From NCBI GenBank assembly GCA_964478025.1, contig CAYZGK010000007.1:13260-77259 (forward strand): a stretch of 64,000 nt of DNA. Direction: 5' to 3'. Origin of the DNA: UBA3700 sp964478025. GTDB lineage: Bacteria > Bacillota > Clostridia > Christensenellales > UBA3700. The stretch's first letter is position 1; each line of letters begins with the position of its first letter. The position numbers and the translations under genes are program-made. Positions 42,067 to 51,309 of the stretch are shown here, piece by piece. The notes beneath the pieces are model-generated. The model was not told the origin of the DNA, ran no database searches, and saw only the letters and a program-made list of their open reading frames with translations.

Positions 42067-43716
42067 TTGTTTACAAGAAAAGAACTTGAAGCAATGTCTT
42101 TATTTAAGTTAAGAGCCGTTGCAAGAAAGATGAATGTTAGTGATGTAAGTTCATTAAGCCAAGAACAAATAATGAATTTAATTGAAGAAAAAGAAAATAA
42201 AACCCAAGAGGTAAAAACAATGTTTAGTAGAGAACAATTAGAAACTTTAACCTATGCGCAATTATCTGTAATTGCTCAAGCTGATGGAATTAATGCAACA
42301 ACTAAAGACGAGATTATCGAGGCATTACTTAAACTTGAGCAAGACAAACAAGAAAACGTAAGTGTTGAAGAAAGCAAAGAAGAGGCAGTAAAAGAAGAAA
42401 AGCCTGAGAAAAAGACAAGAGGTAGAAAAAAGGTTGTAAAAGATAAAGAGGAAGAGGAGCCTCAAGAATCTAATATTGAGACCGAAAGTAAAAAAATCGG
42501 GGAAGATACCTTAAATAACAAAGAAGAAGAAAAATCTGTAGAAGCCCCTGTCGTTGAAACGGAAACAAGATGCGGTGTTTTAGATATTCATACTGAAGGC
42601 TATGGATTTATAAGAGCAGAAAATTGTGAATATGGCAATAAAGATGCATATGTATCCGCTAAATTGATTAAAGGAATAGGCTTAAGACCAGGTGATTATA
42701 TTAGCGCAACAGTTAGAAAAAGTAATGATAATAAACAAGCTGCTGTAATAAGTATTGAAACAGTAAATGGTAATAGCGTCTCAACTGCAAGACAAAGACC
42801 TTATTTTGATTCACTTGTTCCAATATTCCCTAATGAAAGATTTGTCCTAGAGGATAAAGATAATCCAGATAACGCACTTCGTTGTATTGATTTAATTGCC
42901 CCAATAGGAAAAGGCCAAAGAGCTATGATTGTATCACCACCAAAAGCTGGTAAGACAACACTTCTTAAAAAGATTGCTAACGCTATTTCTAAAAAGTATC
43001 CTGATGTTGAGTTATACGTACTATTAATTGATGAAAGACCAGAGGAAGTTACAGATATGCAAAGAAGCATAAAAGGTGAGGTTATATATTCAACCTTTGA
43101 CGAAACACCTGAGCATCATTGTAAGGCTGCTGAACTTTTAAATGAAAGAGCAAAAAGAAGCGTAGAACTTGGTAGAGATGTAGTAATAATTATGGATTCA
43201 TTAACAAGACTTGCAAGAGCTTATAACTTAACAGTTCCTCCAACTGGAAGAACTTTGTCTGGTGGTATGGACCCAGGCGCATTACATCCACCTAAGAAAT
43301 TCTTTGGTAGTGCAAGAAATATTGAAAATGGTGGAAGTTTAACTATTATTGCAACAGCACTTGTAGATACCGGTTCAAGAATGGATGATGTTATTTACGA
43401 AGAGTTTAAAGGTACTGGTAATATGGAAATTCACTTAGATAGAAAGTTAAGTGAAAAGAGAATATTCCCAGCTATAGATTTAAACAGATCATCAACAAGA
43501 AGAGAAGATTTACTATTAACTCAAAAAGAACAAGTTGGAGCAACAAATATGAGAAGACTTCTATCTGCTGGTGATTCTAATGAAGCTATAGAGCAATTAT
43601 TAAATTGGTTATATAATACAAAAACTAATAATGACTTTATAGATGTACTTCAAAGAAGAGTAGATGCATTTGAAAAGAATGGTTATAACTTTAGAAATCC
43701 AACGAACTTAAATTAA
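42067..43716 (+). CDS. rho: Transcription termination factor Rho
   Basis: Hexameric RNA helicase that ends transcription. The TTG at 42067 (SD AAGAAGG) is chosen because it includes the first Rho_N element MFTRKELEAMSLFKLRAVARK. A second copy, MFSREQLETLTYAQLSVIAQ, follows at about residue 52, so two tandem Rho_N-type helical motifs precede a charged linker (about 105-165), the RNA-binding cold-shock domain (RCGVLDIHTEGYGFIRAEN) and the ATPase core with SPPKAGKTTLL (about 290-300), LLIDERPEEVTDM and the Q-loop/R-loop region GGMDPGALHPPKKFFGSARN. 549 residues overall. Confidence 0.95.
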   Translation: MFTRKELEAMSLFKLRAVARKMNVSDVSSLSQEQIMNLIEEKENKTQEVKTMFSREQLETLTYAQLSVIAQADGINATTKDEIIEALLKLEQDKQENVSVEESKEEAVKEEKPEKKTRGRKKVVKDKEEEEPQESNIETESKKIGEDTLNNKEEEKSVEAPVVETETRCGVLDIHTEGYGFIRAENCEYGNKDAYVSAKLIKGIGLRPGDYISATVRKSNDNKQAAVISIETVNGNSVSTARQRPYFDSLVPIFPNERFVLEDKDNPDNALRCIDLIAPIGKGQRAMIVSPPKAGKTTLLKKIANAISKKYPDVELYVLLIDERPEEVTDMQRSIKGEVIYSTFDETPEHHCKAAELLNERAKRSVELGRDVVIIMDSLTRLARAYNLTVPPTGRTLSGGMDPGALHPPKKFFGSARNIENGGSLTIIATALVDTGSRMDDVIYEEFKGTGNMEIHLDRKLSEKRIFPAIDLNRSSTRREDLLLTQKEQVGATNMRRLLSAGDSNEAIEQLLNWLYNTKTNNDFIDVLQRRVDAFEKNGYNFRNPTNLN

Positions 43717-43752
43717 AAAATATGGCCAAGTTTAAAACTTGGCCTTTTTTAT
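43715..43752 (+). terminator. Bidirectional terminator between rho and the glycosidase
   Basis: GGCCAAGTTT (43724-43733) and AAACTTGGCC (43735-43744) form the stem, with T6 after it and an A run before it, serving both converging genes. Confidence 0.88.
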
Positions 43753-43764
43753 ATTAATAATTAT

Positions 43765-45408
43765 TTATTCTTTAATTATTTTTCCGTTTTGAATATCAAA
43801 AGAGAAAGACTGAGCAATGCCATTTATTGTGTATTCAATAGAAATGACAGTAGGTGTAATATATTCGGCGTCTTGAACTTCTATATCATCTCTTTGGAAA
43901 GAAGATTTTAAATGATTCAATTGGGCTTCATTGTATGTTCCGATATTATCAGAAACAAATAATACACCACCAAAGATTTTGTTTACATCAGCTATAATTT
44001 CTTTTTGTTCATTATTTAATTTAATATTGTAATCCCTAATAAAGAATACATCAGGATCGTTAACGAAAGCTCTTCCGTTTAGATGTCTTCTAAAAATTGT
44101 ACAATTTATTGTGTTTATTGTAGATACTTTTTCTCTATGTAAAAGCTTATCTAAGAAAGATTCTTGCCATTGAAGATTTACATCGGCGCCAATTCTGCAG
44201 AAATCTACTTTGCCAAAACAAGCACCAAGTGGAACTCCACAGCCTAAAATAAGTTTATTTCCAACGCAAGCTCTAATAAAATCCATAGCTTCACACATTA
44301 TTTGTCCACGAGATTTATTTTGTCTTGGAACCATACATGTAGCATATAGGAAATCTAGTTTAACTAAATCAAAATTCCACTTATTTAATACAGTATTGAA
44401 AACATCCTTTAAATATTCTTGAACATCTTTATTTAAAAAATCTAGTGCATAAAATCCTAGTGGGTCCCAGTTTAGACCTGCATGAATAGGGGAACCATCT
44501 TTGTTTCTTAAAATCCAGTCTGGATGCTCTTTATATAAATTAGAAGATTTAATTACACCAAATGGAGCAAGCCAAAGTCCAGCCTTTATACCTTGAGAGT
44601 GAATCTTATCTGTAAGTTCTCTCATATCTCCAAATTGTGGTTTAACAGAAAGCCAATCGCCTACTGCTTGTTGGTATCCGTCGTCTATTTGGAAAAAGTC
44701 TGGAGTTATATTTGCATTTTTGAAACTATCTAAGTCTTGTTCTATATTTTCTCTTGTAACCTTGGTGTAGTAGTTGTACCAAGATGTATATCCTGTAGCA
44801 TTTTTCATTCGAAGTGCTGGAAGATTTTGAAGTGAGAAATATCTATCAAAGACTTCGTCATATTCGCCAACGAAATATCCTAAATTCAAAATTTCATATG
44901 GAGTGCTAATTTTAACGCCTTCTAATTCTTTGGTTATGCTGATTGAATTTTTCTTGCTATTTATTGAGATTATAGTGAAGCCATATTTTTCAGTCATAGA
45001 ACCATAAAGGTATACTTTATTTAAATCTCTAATATAGGCATAAGTAAATCCATGGAAACAGCCTTTTTCTTTTGGATATTTTACAAAATTTTCATCACCA
45101 TAAGCTTTTATATAAGGGCATATTTTACCAAGGAAGGAAGATCTAGGTAATTTTTCATTTATTGAAAATTCTTTCGAATCCGTCCAAGATTGGTATCCAT
45201 TTACAAAGATTCTTGTTTGTGGTGTAAATAAATGAGTAGCTTCAAAATAAACATGTAAATTAGATATCTCAGTTTTTGGATAAATTACTGCTTTAAAAAT
45301 TTCTTCTTTGACAGATGTAACTATATCAAAGTGTTCATTAGATAAAGAGTCAGTTTCATGCTTAATTCCGTTTGCAGTGTAGATAATTCTATACTTAAAA
45401 GTTTTCAT
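43765..45408 (-). CDS. Glycoside hydrolase family 36-like alpha-galactosidase
   Basis: 547-residue cytoplasmic (no signal peptide) glycosidase. Melibiase motifs include YTSWYNYYTKVTRENI, FFQIDDGYQQAVGDW, GIKAGLWLAPFGV and LVKLDFLYATCM with the nucleophile Asp at about residue 352. CRIGADVNLQWQ (about 408) holds the expected acid/base Asp. It is shorter than classical GH36 enzymes of about 720 residues and lacks their large N-terminal beta-sandwich in full, so it is likely active on small oligosaccharides. No transporter or sugar regulator is adjacent. Confidence 0.85.
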   Translation of the reverse strand: MKTFKYRIIYTANGIKHETDSLSNEHFDIVTSVKEEIFKAVIYPKTEISNLHVYFEATHLFTPQTRIFVNGYQSWTDSKEFSINEKLPRSSFLGKICPYIKAYGDENFVKYPKEKGCFHGFTYAYIRDLNKVYLYGSMTEKYGFTIISINSKKNSISITKELEGVKISTPYEILNLGYFVGEYDEVFDRYFSLQNLPALRMKNATGYTSWYNYYTKVTRENIEQDLDSFKNANITPDFFQIDDGYQQAVGDWLSVKPQFGDMRELTDKIHSQGIKAGLWLAPFGVIKSSNLYKEHPDWILRNKDGSPIHAGLNWDPLGFYALDFLNKDVQEYLKDVFNTVLNKWNFDLVKLDFLYATCMVPRQNKSRGQIMCEAMDFIRACVGNKLILGCGVPLGACFGKVDFCRIGADVNLQWQESFLDKLLHREKVSTINTINCTIFRRHLNGRAFVNDPDVFFIRDYNIKLNNEQKEIIADVNKIFGGVLFVSDNIGTYNEAQLNHLKSSFQRDDIEVQDAEYITPTVISIEYTINGIAQSFSFDIQNGKIIKE

Positions 45409-45485
45409 TGTATTTCCCCTTATAACAAAGGATTTGCCTTTGTGCTTACTATTACAATAGCACGAAATCTTTTTAAAAAAAATAT

Positions 45486-45503
45486 TTAATTTTATAAAAT
45501 TAA
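45486..45503 (+). promoter_or_regulatory. 18-bp palindrome in the glycosidase/perR intergenic region
   Basis: TTAATTTTA/TAAAATTAA is perfect but purely A/T, so it may be an operator or a chance product of composition. It lies 43 bases upstream of the perR -35. Confidence 0.25.
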
Positions 45504-45545
45504 AAAAGAATTTTGAAAAATTATTTTAAAAAATTTAAATTATTC

Positions 45546-45574
45546 TTGACAATACCGATATTACCTAATATATT
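45546..45574 (+). promoter_or_regulatory. perR promoter, apparently giving a leaderless mRNA
   Basis: TTGACA (45546-45551), 17-base spacer, TATATT (45569-45574). The start codon ATG is at 45581, where transcription itself should begin, and there is no ribosome site upstream of it. Confidence 0.7.
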
Positions 45575-45580
45575 ATAAGT

Positions 45581-46006
45581 ATGAGATATTCAGTTAAGCG
45601 AAATACAATACTAGAAAATTTACAAAACTTGAAAACGCATCCAACAGCGGAGGATATTGAACAAATTTGTAAAGATATACATGTTTCAGCTCCAACTGTC
45701 TATAGGAATATGAGCCAACTTGAGGAAGAGGGCGTTGTGCAAAGAATATGTACACCTTTTGGAAAAGAAAGATATGATGGCGATGTCTCTTGGCACAATC
45801 ATGTAATATGCCCAGTATGTGGCAAAATAACTGATGCTCCTATTTCTAAAGAAATGAAAGAACTTTTAGAGAAGGAAAATCTAGATAATGGATATAGTAA
45901 AGCAAATGTGGTTTTCTATAAAAATTGCGAAGGTTGTAATTCTTTAAAAACTAAATATAATTTAAAACAAAAAATTAAAAAAACGGAGGATTTTAAAAAT
46001 GGCTAA
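45581..46006 (+). CDS. perR: Fur-family peroxide-responsive repressor (PerR-like)
   Basis: 141 residues. Winged helix at 1-80 (HPTAEDIEQICKDIHVSAPTVYRNMSQL) and dimerisation domain with the regulatory site (GDVSWHNHVICPVCGKI) and the two structural zinc pairs CPVC and CEGC. The N-terminus and the order of His residues fit PerR better than Fur or Zur, and the next gene is a rubrerythrin, a typical PerR target. Translation starts without a visible SD. It overlaps rbr by eight bases. Confidence 0.88.
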   Translation: MRYSVKRNTILENLQNLKTHPTAEDIEQICKDIHVSAPTVYRNMSQLEEEGVVQRICTPFGKERYDGDVSWHNHVICPVCGKITDAPISKEMKELLEKENLDNGYSKANVVFYKNCEGCNSLKTKYNLKQKIKKTEDFKNG

Positions 46007-46550
46007 GTATGTTTGCCCTGTATGTGGTTACACACACGAAGGTGATTCTGCTCCTGAAAAGTGTCCATTATGTGGTGCTTCTGGTGCAAAATTCACAAAA
46101 GTAGATGATTCTGGAAAATTAGATCTTGCTGACGAACATAAAGTAGGTTCAGCTAAAGGTTTAGATCCAAGAGTTGTAGAAGATTTAAGAAGTAATTTTC
46201 AAGGAGAATGCTCAGAGGTAGGAATGTATCTTGCTATGTCTAGACAAGCAGATAGAGAAGGATATCCTGAAATTGCAGAAGCTTTTAAAAGATATGCATT
46301 AGAAGAAGCTGAGCATGCTGCAAAGTTTGCAGAACTTTTAGGTGAAGTTGTTACAGATTCTACAGAAAAGAATCTTAAGATGAGAATTGATGCAGAAGTT
46401 GGAGCTTGTGCTGGCAAGAAAGCACTTGCAAAACTTGCAAAAGAGTTAAATTATGATGCAGTTCATGACACTGTTCATGAAATGGCTAAAGATGAAGCAA
46501 GACACGGATGTGGGTTTAATGGCCTATATAATAGATACTTCAAAAAATAG
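45999..46550 (+). CDS. rbr: Reverse rubrerythrin (NADH peroxidase component)
   Basis: 183-residue non-haem iron protein that reduces hydrogen peroxide in anaerobes. Domain order is inverted: an N-terminal rubredoxin domain (CPVCGYTHEGDSAPEKCPLCG, residues 5-25) precedes the four-helix diiron domain with EVGMYLAM, EEAEHAAKF and KDEARHG ligands. This reverse arrangement is well known from clostridia, where it is strongly induced by oxygen under PerR control. It has GGAGG ahead of ATG and follows perR directly. Confidence 0.94.
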   Translation: MAKYVCPVCGYTHEGDSAPEKCPLCGASGAKFTKVDDSGKLDLADEHKVGSAKGLDPRVVEDLRSNFQGECSEVGMYLAMSRQADREGYPEIAEAFKRYALEEAEHAAKFAELLGEVVTDSTEKNLKMRIDAEVGACAGKKALAKLAKELNYDAVHDTVHEMAKDEARHGCGFNGLYNRYFKK

Positions 46551-46576
46551 TAAATAAGTTAACTTAAAATTATTCC

Positions 46577-46605
46577 GCCTATCTTAAAAAAAGATAGGCT
46601 TTTTC
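46577..46605 (+). terminator. Terminator of perR-rbr
   Basis: GCCTATCTT (46577-46585) and AAGATAGGC (46591-46599), A5 loop, followed by T5-6. Confidence 0.92.
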
Positions 46606-46687
46606 TTTATTAAAATTATTGAAAAAGCATTGTCATTTTGATATAGTTAAATAGTTATTTTTATATCAATTAATTAAAGGAGCAATT

Positions 46688-48163
46688 ATGTATAAAATTG
46701 GTTTTGATAGTGACAAATATTTAAAGATGCAATCAGAAAAGATTCAAGAGAGAATTAATAAGTTTGGTGGAAAACTATACATAGAATTTGGTGGTAAATT
46801 ATTTGATGACTTTCATGCCTCACGAGTGCTACCAGGATTTGCTCCAGATAATAAAATTAAAATGTTGTCTAAGTTAAAAGACGATGCTGAAATAGTTATT
46901 GCTGTTAGTGCTATCGATATAGCAAAAAATAAGATTAGAGCAGACTATGGTATAACATATGAAGAAGATGTTATAAGACTTGCTAAAATATTTAAGTCAT
47001 ATGGCTTATATGTAGGTTCAGTTGTAATTACAAAGTTTACAGAAGATAATGAACAAGCAAAGACATATCAAGCAAAATTAGAAAAATTAGGTTTTAAAGT
47101 ATATAGACATTATCCAATAAAAGGATATCCAACAAATACTTCATTTATTGTATCTGATGAGGGTTATGGTAAGAATGATTATATTGAAACTACAAGAAAA
47201 CTTGTAATCGTTACAGCACCAGGTCCAGGATCAGGTAAAATGGCTACTTGCCTATCTCAGCTTTATCATGAAAATAAGAGAGGTAATAAAGTTGGTTATG
47301 CAAAATATGAAACATTCCCAATTTGGAATTTACCATTAAATCATGAAGTAAATATAGCATATGAAGCAGCAACAGCTGATTTAAATGATGTTAATATGAT
47401 AGATCCATGGCATTTAGCTGCATATGGCGAAACAACAGTTAACTACAATAGAGATGTTGAGATATTCCCGGTGCTTAATGCTATGTTTGAAAAAATACTA
47501 GGTGAATCTCCATATAAGTCACCAACAGATATGGGTGTAAATATGGCAGGCTTTGGTATTTGTGATGATGCAGTATGCAGAGAAGCCTCAGCACAAGAAG
47601 TTGTAAGAAGATACTATAAAGCTCTAGAAAATGAAAGAAGAAATAATTTAGAGCCAAACGAATCTGAAAAGATCTTATTAATAATGAATAAGGCTGGAAT
47701 TTCTCCAGAAATTAGAAAAACTATAAAGGTTGCAAATGATTATTCAAATGAATTGAATTGTCCATGCGCAGCGCTTGAACTTCCTGATGGAACTATAATA
47801 AAGGGAAAGACATCCGATGTATTTGGATGCTCAGCTGGTCTTGTTTTAAATGCATTAAAGCATTTAGCAGGAATTGATCAAGAAACAGATGTTTTATCTA
47901 GAAGAAGTTTAACTCCAATTCAATCATTAAAGAAAAACTATTTAGGAAGTAAAAATCCAAGACTTCATATAGATGAAATGTTAATTGCTTTATCTACTTC
48001 TGCAGCCACAAATGAAAAGGCAGCAAAGGTATTAGAGCAAATTCCTAATTTAAAGAATAGTGAGGTTCACACATCAGTTTTACTTGCTAGAAATGATGAA
48101 AAAGTATTTAGAAAATTAGGTATTAATTTAACTAGCGAACCGGTTTTTGAAAATAAAATATAA
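46688..48163 (+). CDS. DUF1846 family protein
   Basis: 491 residues matching DUF1846 from start (IGFDSDKYLKMQSEKIQERI) to end. GPGPGSGKMATC-like TAPGPGSGKMATC at about residue 180 resembles a nucleotide-binding loop, and NAGFGICDDAVCREAS-like AGFGICDDAVCREA lies at about 294. A structure of a Streptococcus member showed a P-loop-like fold, but no reaction is established to my knowledge. Monocistronic, with a good SD (AAAGGAGC) and its own terminator. It occurs widely in fermenting Firmicutes. Confidence 0.9.
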   Translation: MYKIGFDSDKYLKMQSEKIQERINKFGGKLYIEFGGKLFDDFHASRVLPGFAPDNKIKMLSKLKDDAEIVIAVSAIDIAKNKIRADYGITYEEDVIRLAKIFKSYGLYVGSVVITKFTEDNEQAKTYQAKLEKLGFKVYRHYPIKGYPTNTSFIVSDEGYGKNDYIETTRKLVIVTAPGPGSGKMATCLSQLYHENKRGNKVGYAKYETFPIWNLPLNHEVNIAYEAATADLNDVNMIDPWHLAAYGETTVNYNRDVEIFPVLNAMFEKILGESPYKSPTDMGVNMAGFGICDDAVCREASAQEVVRRYYKALENERRNNLEPNESEKILLIMNKAGISPEIRKTIKVANDYSNELNCPCAALELPDGTIIKGKTSDVFGCSAGLVLNALKHLAGIDQETDVLSRRSLTPIQSLKKNYLGSKNPRLHIDEMLIALSTSAATNEKAAKVLEQIPNLKNSEVHTSVLLARNDEKVFRKLGINLTSEPVFENKI

Positions 48164-48187
48164 ACATATAAAATTTTAAGTAAATTA

Positions 48188-48219
48188 GGGCTATTTCATT
48201 TATGGGGTAGCCCATTTTA
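48188..48219 (+). terminator. Terminator after the DUF1846 gene
   Basis: GGGCTA (48188-48193) and TAGCCC (48208-48213), followed by ATTTTATTTT. Confidence 0.75.
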
Positions 48220-48288
48220 TTTTCTTTTAATATTTACAATATTATGGTATAATCAACAATGGTATAAAAACAAAAAAAGGGATTAATT

Positions 48289-49827
48289 ATGAGTGATGGA
48301 TTAAAACTAAATTACAAAAGAACTTTAAAAGTTGGTTTTGCATTTATGGGCATCATGCTCTTTTGGGAAGTATATGACTATATAATGCCACTAATTTTAG
48401 CAAATTATTTTGGATTATCTGCTGCAGAATATGGAATTATTATGGGATTAGATAATCTTTTGGCAATATTCTTATTACCATTCTTTGGCTCATTAAGTGA
48501 TAAAGCTGTTAAGGCTAAAATGGGAAGAAGAACACATTTTATTTTCTGGGGTTCAATTGCGGCTGCAGTTTCAGTTGTATTTTTGATGACTGCTGAGTTT
48601 TTCCAATATGAAAAAATTATGGGTACCGCGGTTGCAAGTTTACAAGATTTAGACGCTGAAGCTGATGCTGCTAAGATACAAGATATTGTAAATAACTTAA
48701 TATCAAATGGATATATAAATAGTACTTGGGCAACAACTTGGATGGTAGGTGATGTAACTTCTAACATAACGACTATTCAAACAGAGGCAGCTCGTTCTGT
48801 TATGGCAGCAAATCCTATATATCTAGTTTTATTTATAATTGCTCTTTTATGTGTGCTAGTTTCAATGGCATCATATAGATCTCCAGCAATTGCCTTAATG
48901 CCAGATGTAACACCAAAACCATTAAGATCACAAGCGAATGCTTTAATTACTCTAATGGGTGGTGTAGGTGGCGCTTTATCTATTTTAGTTTACATGATAT
49001 TTGGTTCTAAAAAGTATGAATCTCACTTTGCTTTATGGGGAGTAACAGCAGGATTATTACTAGTTATACTTGCTTTATATATGTTCCTTGTTAAAGAAAA
49101 GAAATTTGTTCAAGATAGATTGGACGAAGAAGCAAAGTATGGAGTAGTAGACGAGGAAGAGGAAGAGTCAAAGCATGGCCAAACAAAACTTCCAAAAGAA
49201 AAATTTATTTCTTTAATACTTATAATGGCTACAGTATTTTTATGGTTTATGGGATATAACTGCGTAAGATCACATATGTCAGTATATTGTACAAATTATC
49301 TACAAATACCACAAAAGGTTGTAACAATTGTTAATTTAGCAAATGGTATAGGTGGTGCGGTTGCGTTAATTCCATGTGCATTTTTAGCAGGAAAGATTGG
49401 AAGAAGAAAAACAATATTCTTAGGGTTAATACTTGCATCTCTAACATATATTCCATGTTTCTTTATGACAGCAGCAACACCAGGTGTTAGTATAATTTTC
49501 CCAATATGTTTTATTCTATCTGGATTTGGTATGGTATTTGTAAATGTAAATACACTTCCAATGGTTACAGAGTTATCTAAGGGAAGTAATGTTGGAAAAT
49601 ATACAGGATACTATTATGTTGCAACAATGACAGCACAAGCTATAACTCCATTTTTAGCAGGTTTAATTATGGAAATAGATGGTTATAATACATATAAATA
49701 CTTATTCGTATATGCAATAAGTTTTGTTATATTAGCTATGATTACAGCAAGTCAAATCAAGTATGGTGATTCAAAAGCCGGAAAGATGAGTGCCGTTGAG
49801 ATTATTAATCTAGCAGGGGAAGACTAA
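48289..49827 (+). CDS. MFS transporter (SLC45/GPH-like sugar carrier)
   Basis: 512-residue membrane protein with about 12 helices. FWEVYDYIMPLILANYFGLS and GLDNLLAIFLLPFFGSLSDK, then KMGRRTHFIFWGS, are the features of the SLC45-like/GPH group that takes up disaccharides with protons or sodium. A soluble insertion of about 50 residues (about 105-155) follows the third helix, and an acidic loop (DEEEEESKHGQ, about 288-298) separates the two halves. It precedes the next gene by one base, so the two are co-transcribed. Substrate not predictable. Confidence 0.83.
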   Translation: MSDGLKLNYKRTLKVGFAFMGIMLFWEVYDYIMPLILANYFGLSAAEYGIIMGLDNLLAIFLLPFFGSLSDKAVKAKMGRRTHFIFWGSIAAAVSVVFLMTAEFFQYEKIMGTAVASLQDLDAEADAAKIQDIVNNLISNGYINSTWATTWMVGDVTSNITTIQTEAARSVMAANPIYLVLFIIALLCVLVSMASYRSPAIALMPDVTPKPLRSQANALITLMGGVGGALSILVYMIFGSKKYESHFALWGVTAGLLLVILALYMFLVKEKKFVQDRLDEEAKYGVVDEEEEESKHGQTKLPKEKFISLILIMATVFLWFMGYNCVRSHMSVYCTNYLQIPQKVVTIVNLANGIGGAVALIPCAFLAGKIGRRKTIFLGLILASLTYIPCFFMTAATPGVSIIFPICFILSGFGMVFVNVNTLPMVTELSKGSNVGKYTGYYYVATMTAQAITPFLAGLIMEIDGYNTYKYLFVYAISFVILAMITASQIKYGDSKAGKMSAVEIINLAGED

Positions 49828-49828
49828 A

Positions 49829-51301
49829 ATGGCAAATTCTAAAAAGAAAAAGAGCGAAAAAAGTGTAGAAGATAAAGTTCAAGATTCTATAAAGAAAAAC
49901 GTTAAAAAAAGCGCTAAGAAAACAGTAAAAAAAGCAGCTAAAGGTAATAAACAAGCTATAGTTGCAATAGTTGCTGTCGTAATAGTTATAGTTGTAGCAG
50001 CCGTTGCCTTATATTTTATTAATCCAGATATTTATAAAGAAATATTCTCATTAATGGCTGGAAGTAGTGAAAGTGAGCAAGGAACAACTAACTCTACTAC
50101 AAATGGTGGAACATCAGTTAAACCTAGTGAACCAAAAAGTGATGGCACTAGAACTGCTAATGCAGGAATTACAACATATACCATAAATTCAGGTGACCTT
50201 GCTATGTATATGTTAGATGTTGGTCAAGGTGATTGTATATATATTGAATTTCCTGATGGGAAGGATATGATTATTGATTCAGGTAACGCAAATAGTTCAA
50301 CTTTCTCAACTTATAACGATGGTGAAGCCTTTGCTAATTTAGAGACACTAGTTACTGATGATACAATAGATTATTTAATGGTAACGCATACCGATAAAGA
50401 TCATGTTTCATTTATGGATGAAGTTATTGATAATTATCAAATTAATCATATTTATATGCCAAATGTATTATCAGAACATGAAAATACAACTGCAGCTAAT
50501 TTAGATAAAGATAAGGTAGCGCTATTTACAGATGGAGATAAGGCTACTTCTGGTGTTTATTCAGCATTCTTTATTGCAGCACTAACGGAACCAAACTGCG
50601 ATATTACATTAAATATAGGAAACTATACATTATCTGGAAGTGGATGGAAAATAGATTTCTTCTGTTTAACAACTGCTGAGTGGACTGAAAATACATTAAA
50701 AGATGCACATGAAATTAATGCCGTTTCTCCAATTGGAATACTATCTTGCAATGGAAGAAAAGTAGTTTTAACAGGGGACTCAAACGAAGAGAATGAACCT
50801 AGTGCATTAAAGAAAATTAAGGCTTTTTATGGAGTTGATAAGTTAGATTGCGATATATTAAAAGTAGGACACCATGGTTCTGAAACATCGTCAATGACAG
50901 AATTTTTGGATTTCTTTAGTTGTGAGTATGCTATGATTGGATGTAACGCCGATGGAAATACTTTTGAGCATCCAAGGTATAATACACTAGTTCGTCTTGC
51001 AAGAAGAAATATGCAACTTTATAGAACAGATTTAAATGGTTGTATGTTATTAACTATAAGTAGTGATGGTACAATTTCATTTAAGACCGAATATAGTGTA
51101 GATAATGAAACGCTGTGGAGTGGTCTTTGTCAAAAAATAAATGAAACAGGTACTAAACAAGAAACTGAAGATTACATTATTTATAATGGTGAATATGCAA
51201 AAGATGAAGAAAATAAAACTATTTATATAAAATTAGTTGCTACATCAACAAGCAAAGAAATTTACTTAGATAAATTATCTTATAGTAAAGATTTTTCATA
51301 A
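49829..51301 (+). CDS. Membrane-anchored ComEC-like metallo-hydrolase
   Basis: 490 residues: a lysine-rich cytoplasmic head (about 1-40), a single membrane anchor (VAIVAVVIVIVVAAVALYF, about 45-63), a Ser/Thr-rich linker and an extracellular MBL domain. The domain has YMLDVGQGDCIYIEFP, VTHTDKDHVSFM, LTGDSNEENE and LKVGHHGSETSS, the motif set of the ComEC/Rec2 C-terminal hydrolase. It lacks the ComEC channel, so it is not a DNA uptake pore; an extracellular nuclease or phosphodiesterase role is plausible. Coupled by one base to the transporter gene. Confidence 0.85.
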   Translation: MANSKKKKSEKSVEDKVQDSIKKNVKKSAKKTVKKAAKGNKQAIVAIVAVVIVIVVAAVALYFINPDIYKEIFSLMAGSSESEQGTTNSTTNGGTSVKPSEPKSDGTRTANAGITTYTINSGDLAMYMLDVGQGDCIYIEFPDGKDMIIDSGNANSSTFSTYNDGEAFANLETLVTDDTIDYLMVTHTDKDHVSFMDEVIDNYQINHIYMPNVLSEHENTTAANLDKDKVALFTDGDKATSGVYSAFFIAALTEPNCDITLNIGNYTLSGSGWKIDFFCLTTAEWTENTLKDAHEINAVSPIGILSCNGRKVVLTGDSNEENEPSALKKIKAFYGVDKLDCDILKVGHHGSETSSMTEFLDFFSCEYAMIGCNADGNTFEHPRYNTLVRLARRNMQLYRTDLNGCMLLTISSDGTISFKTEYSVDNETLWSGLCQKINETGTKQETEDYIIYNGEYAKDEENKTIYIKLVATSTSKEIYLDKLSYSKDFS

Positions 51302-51309
51302 GGAGTATT

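Noticed and set aside
46199..46417. - strand frame inside rubrerythrin
   Set aside because: Antisense shadow in a conserved gene, no SD.
49829..51301. ComEC DNA-uptake channel
   Set aside because: Only one membrane segment and the hydrolase domain are present; the channel-forming part is missing.
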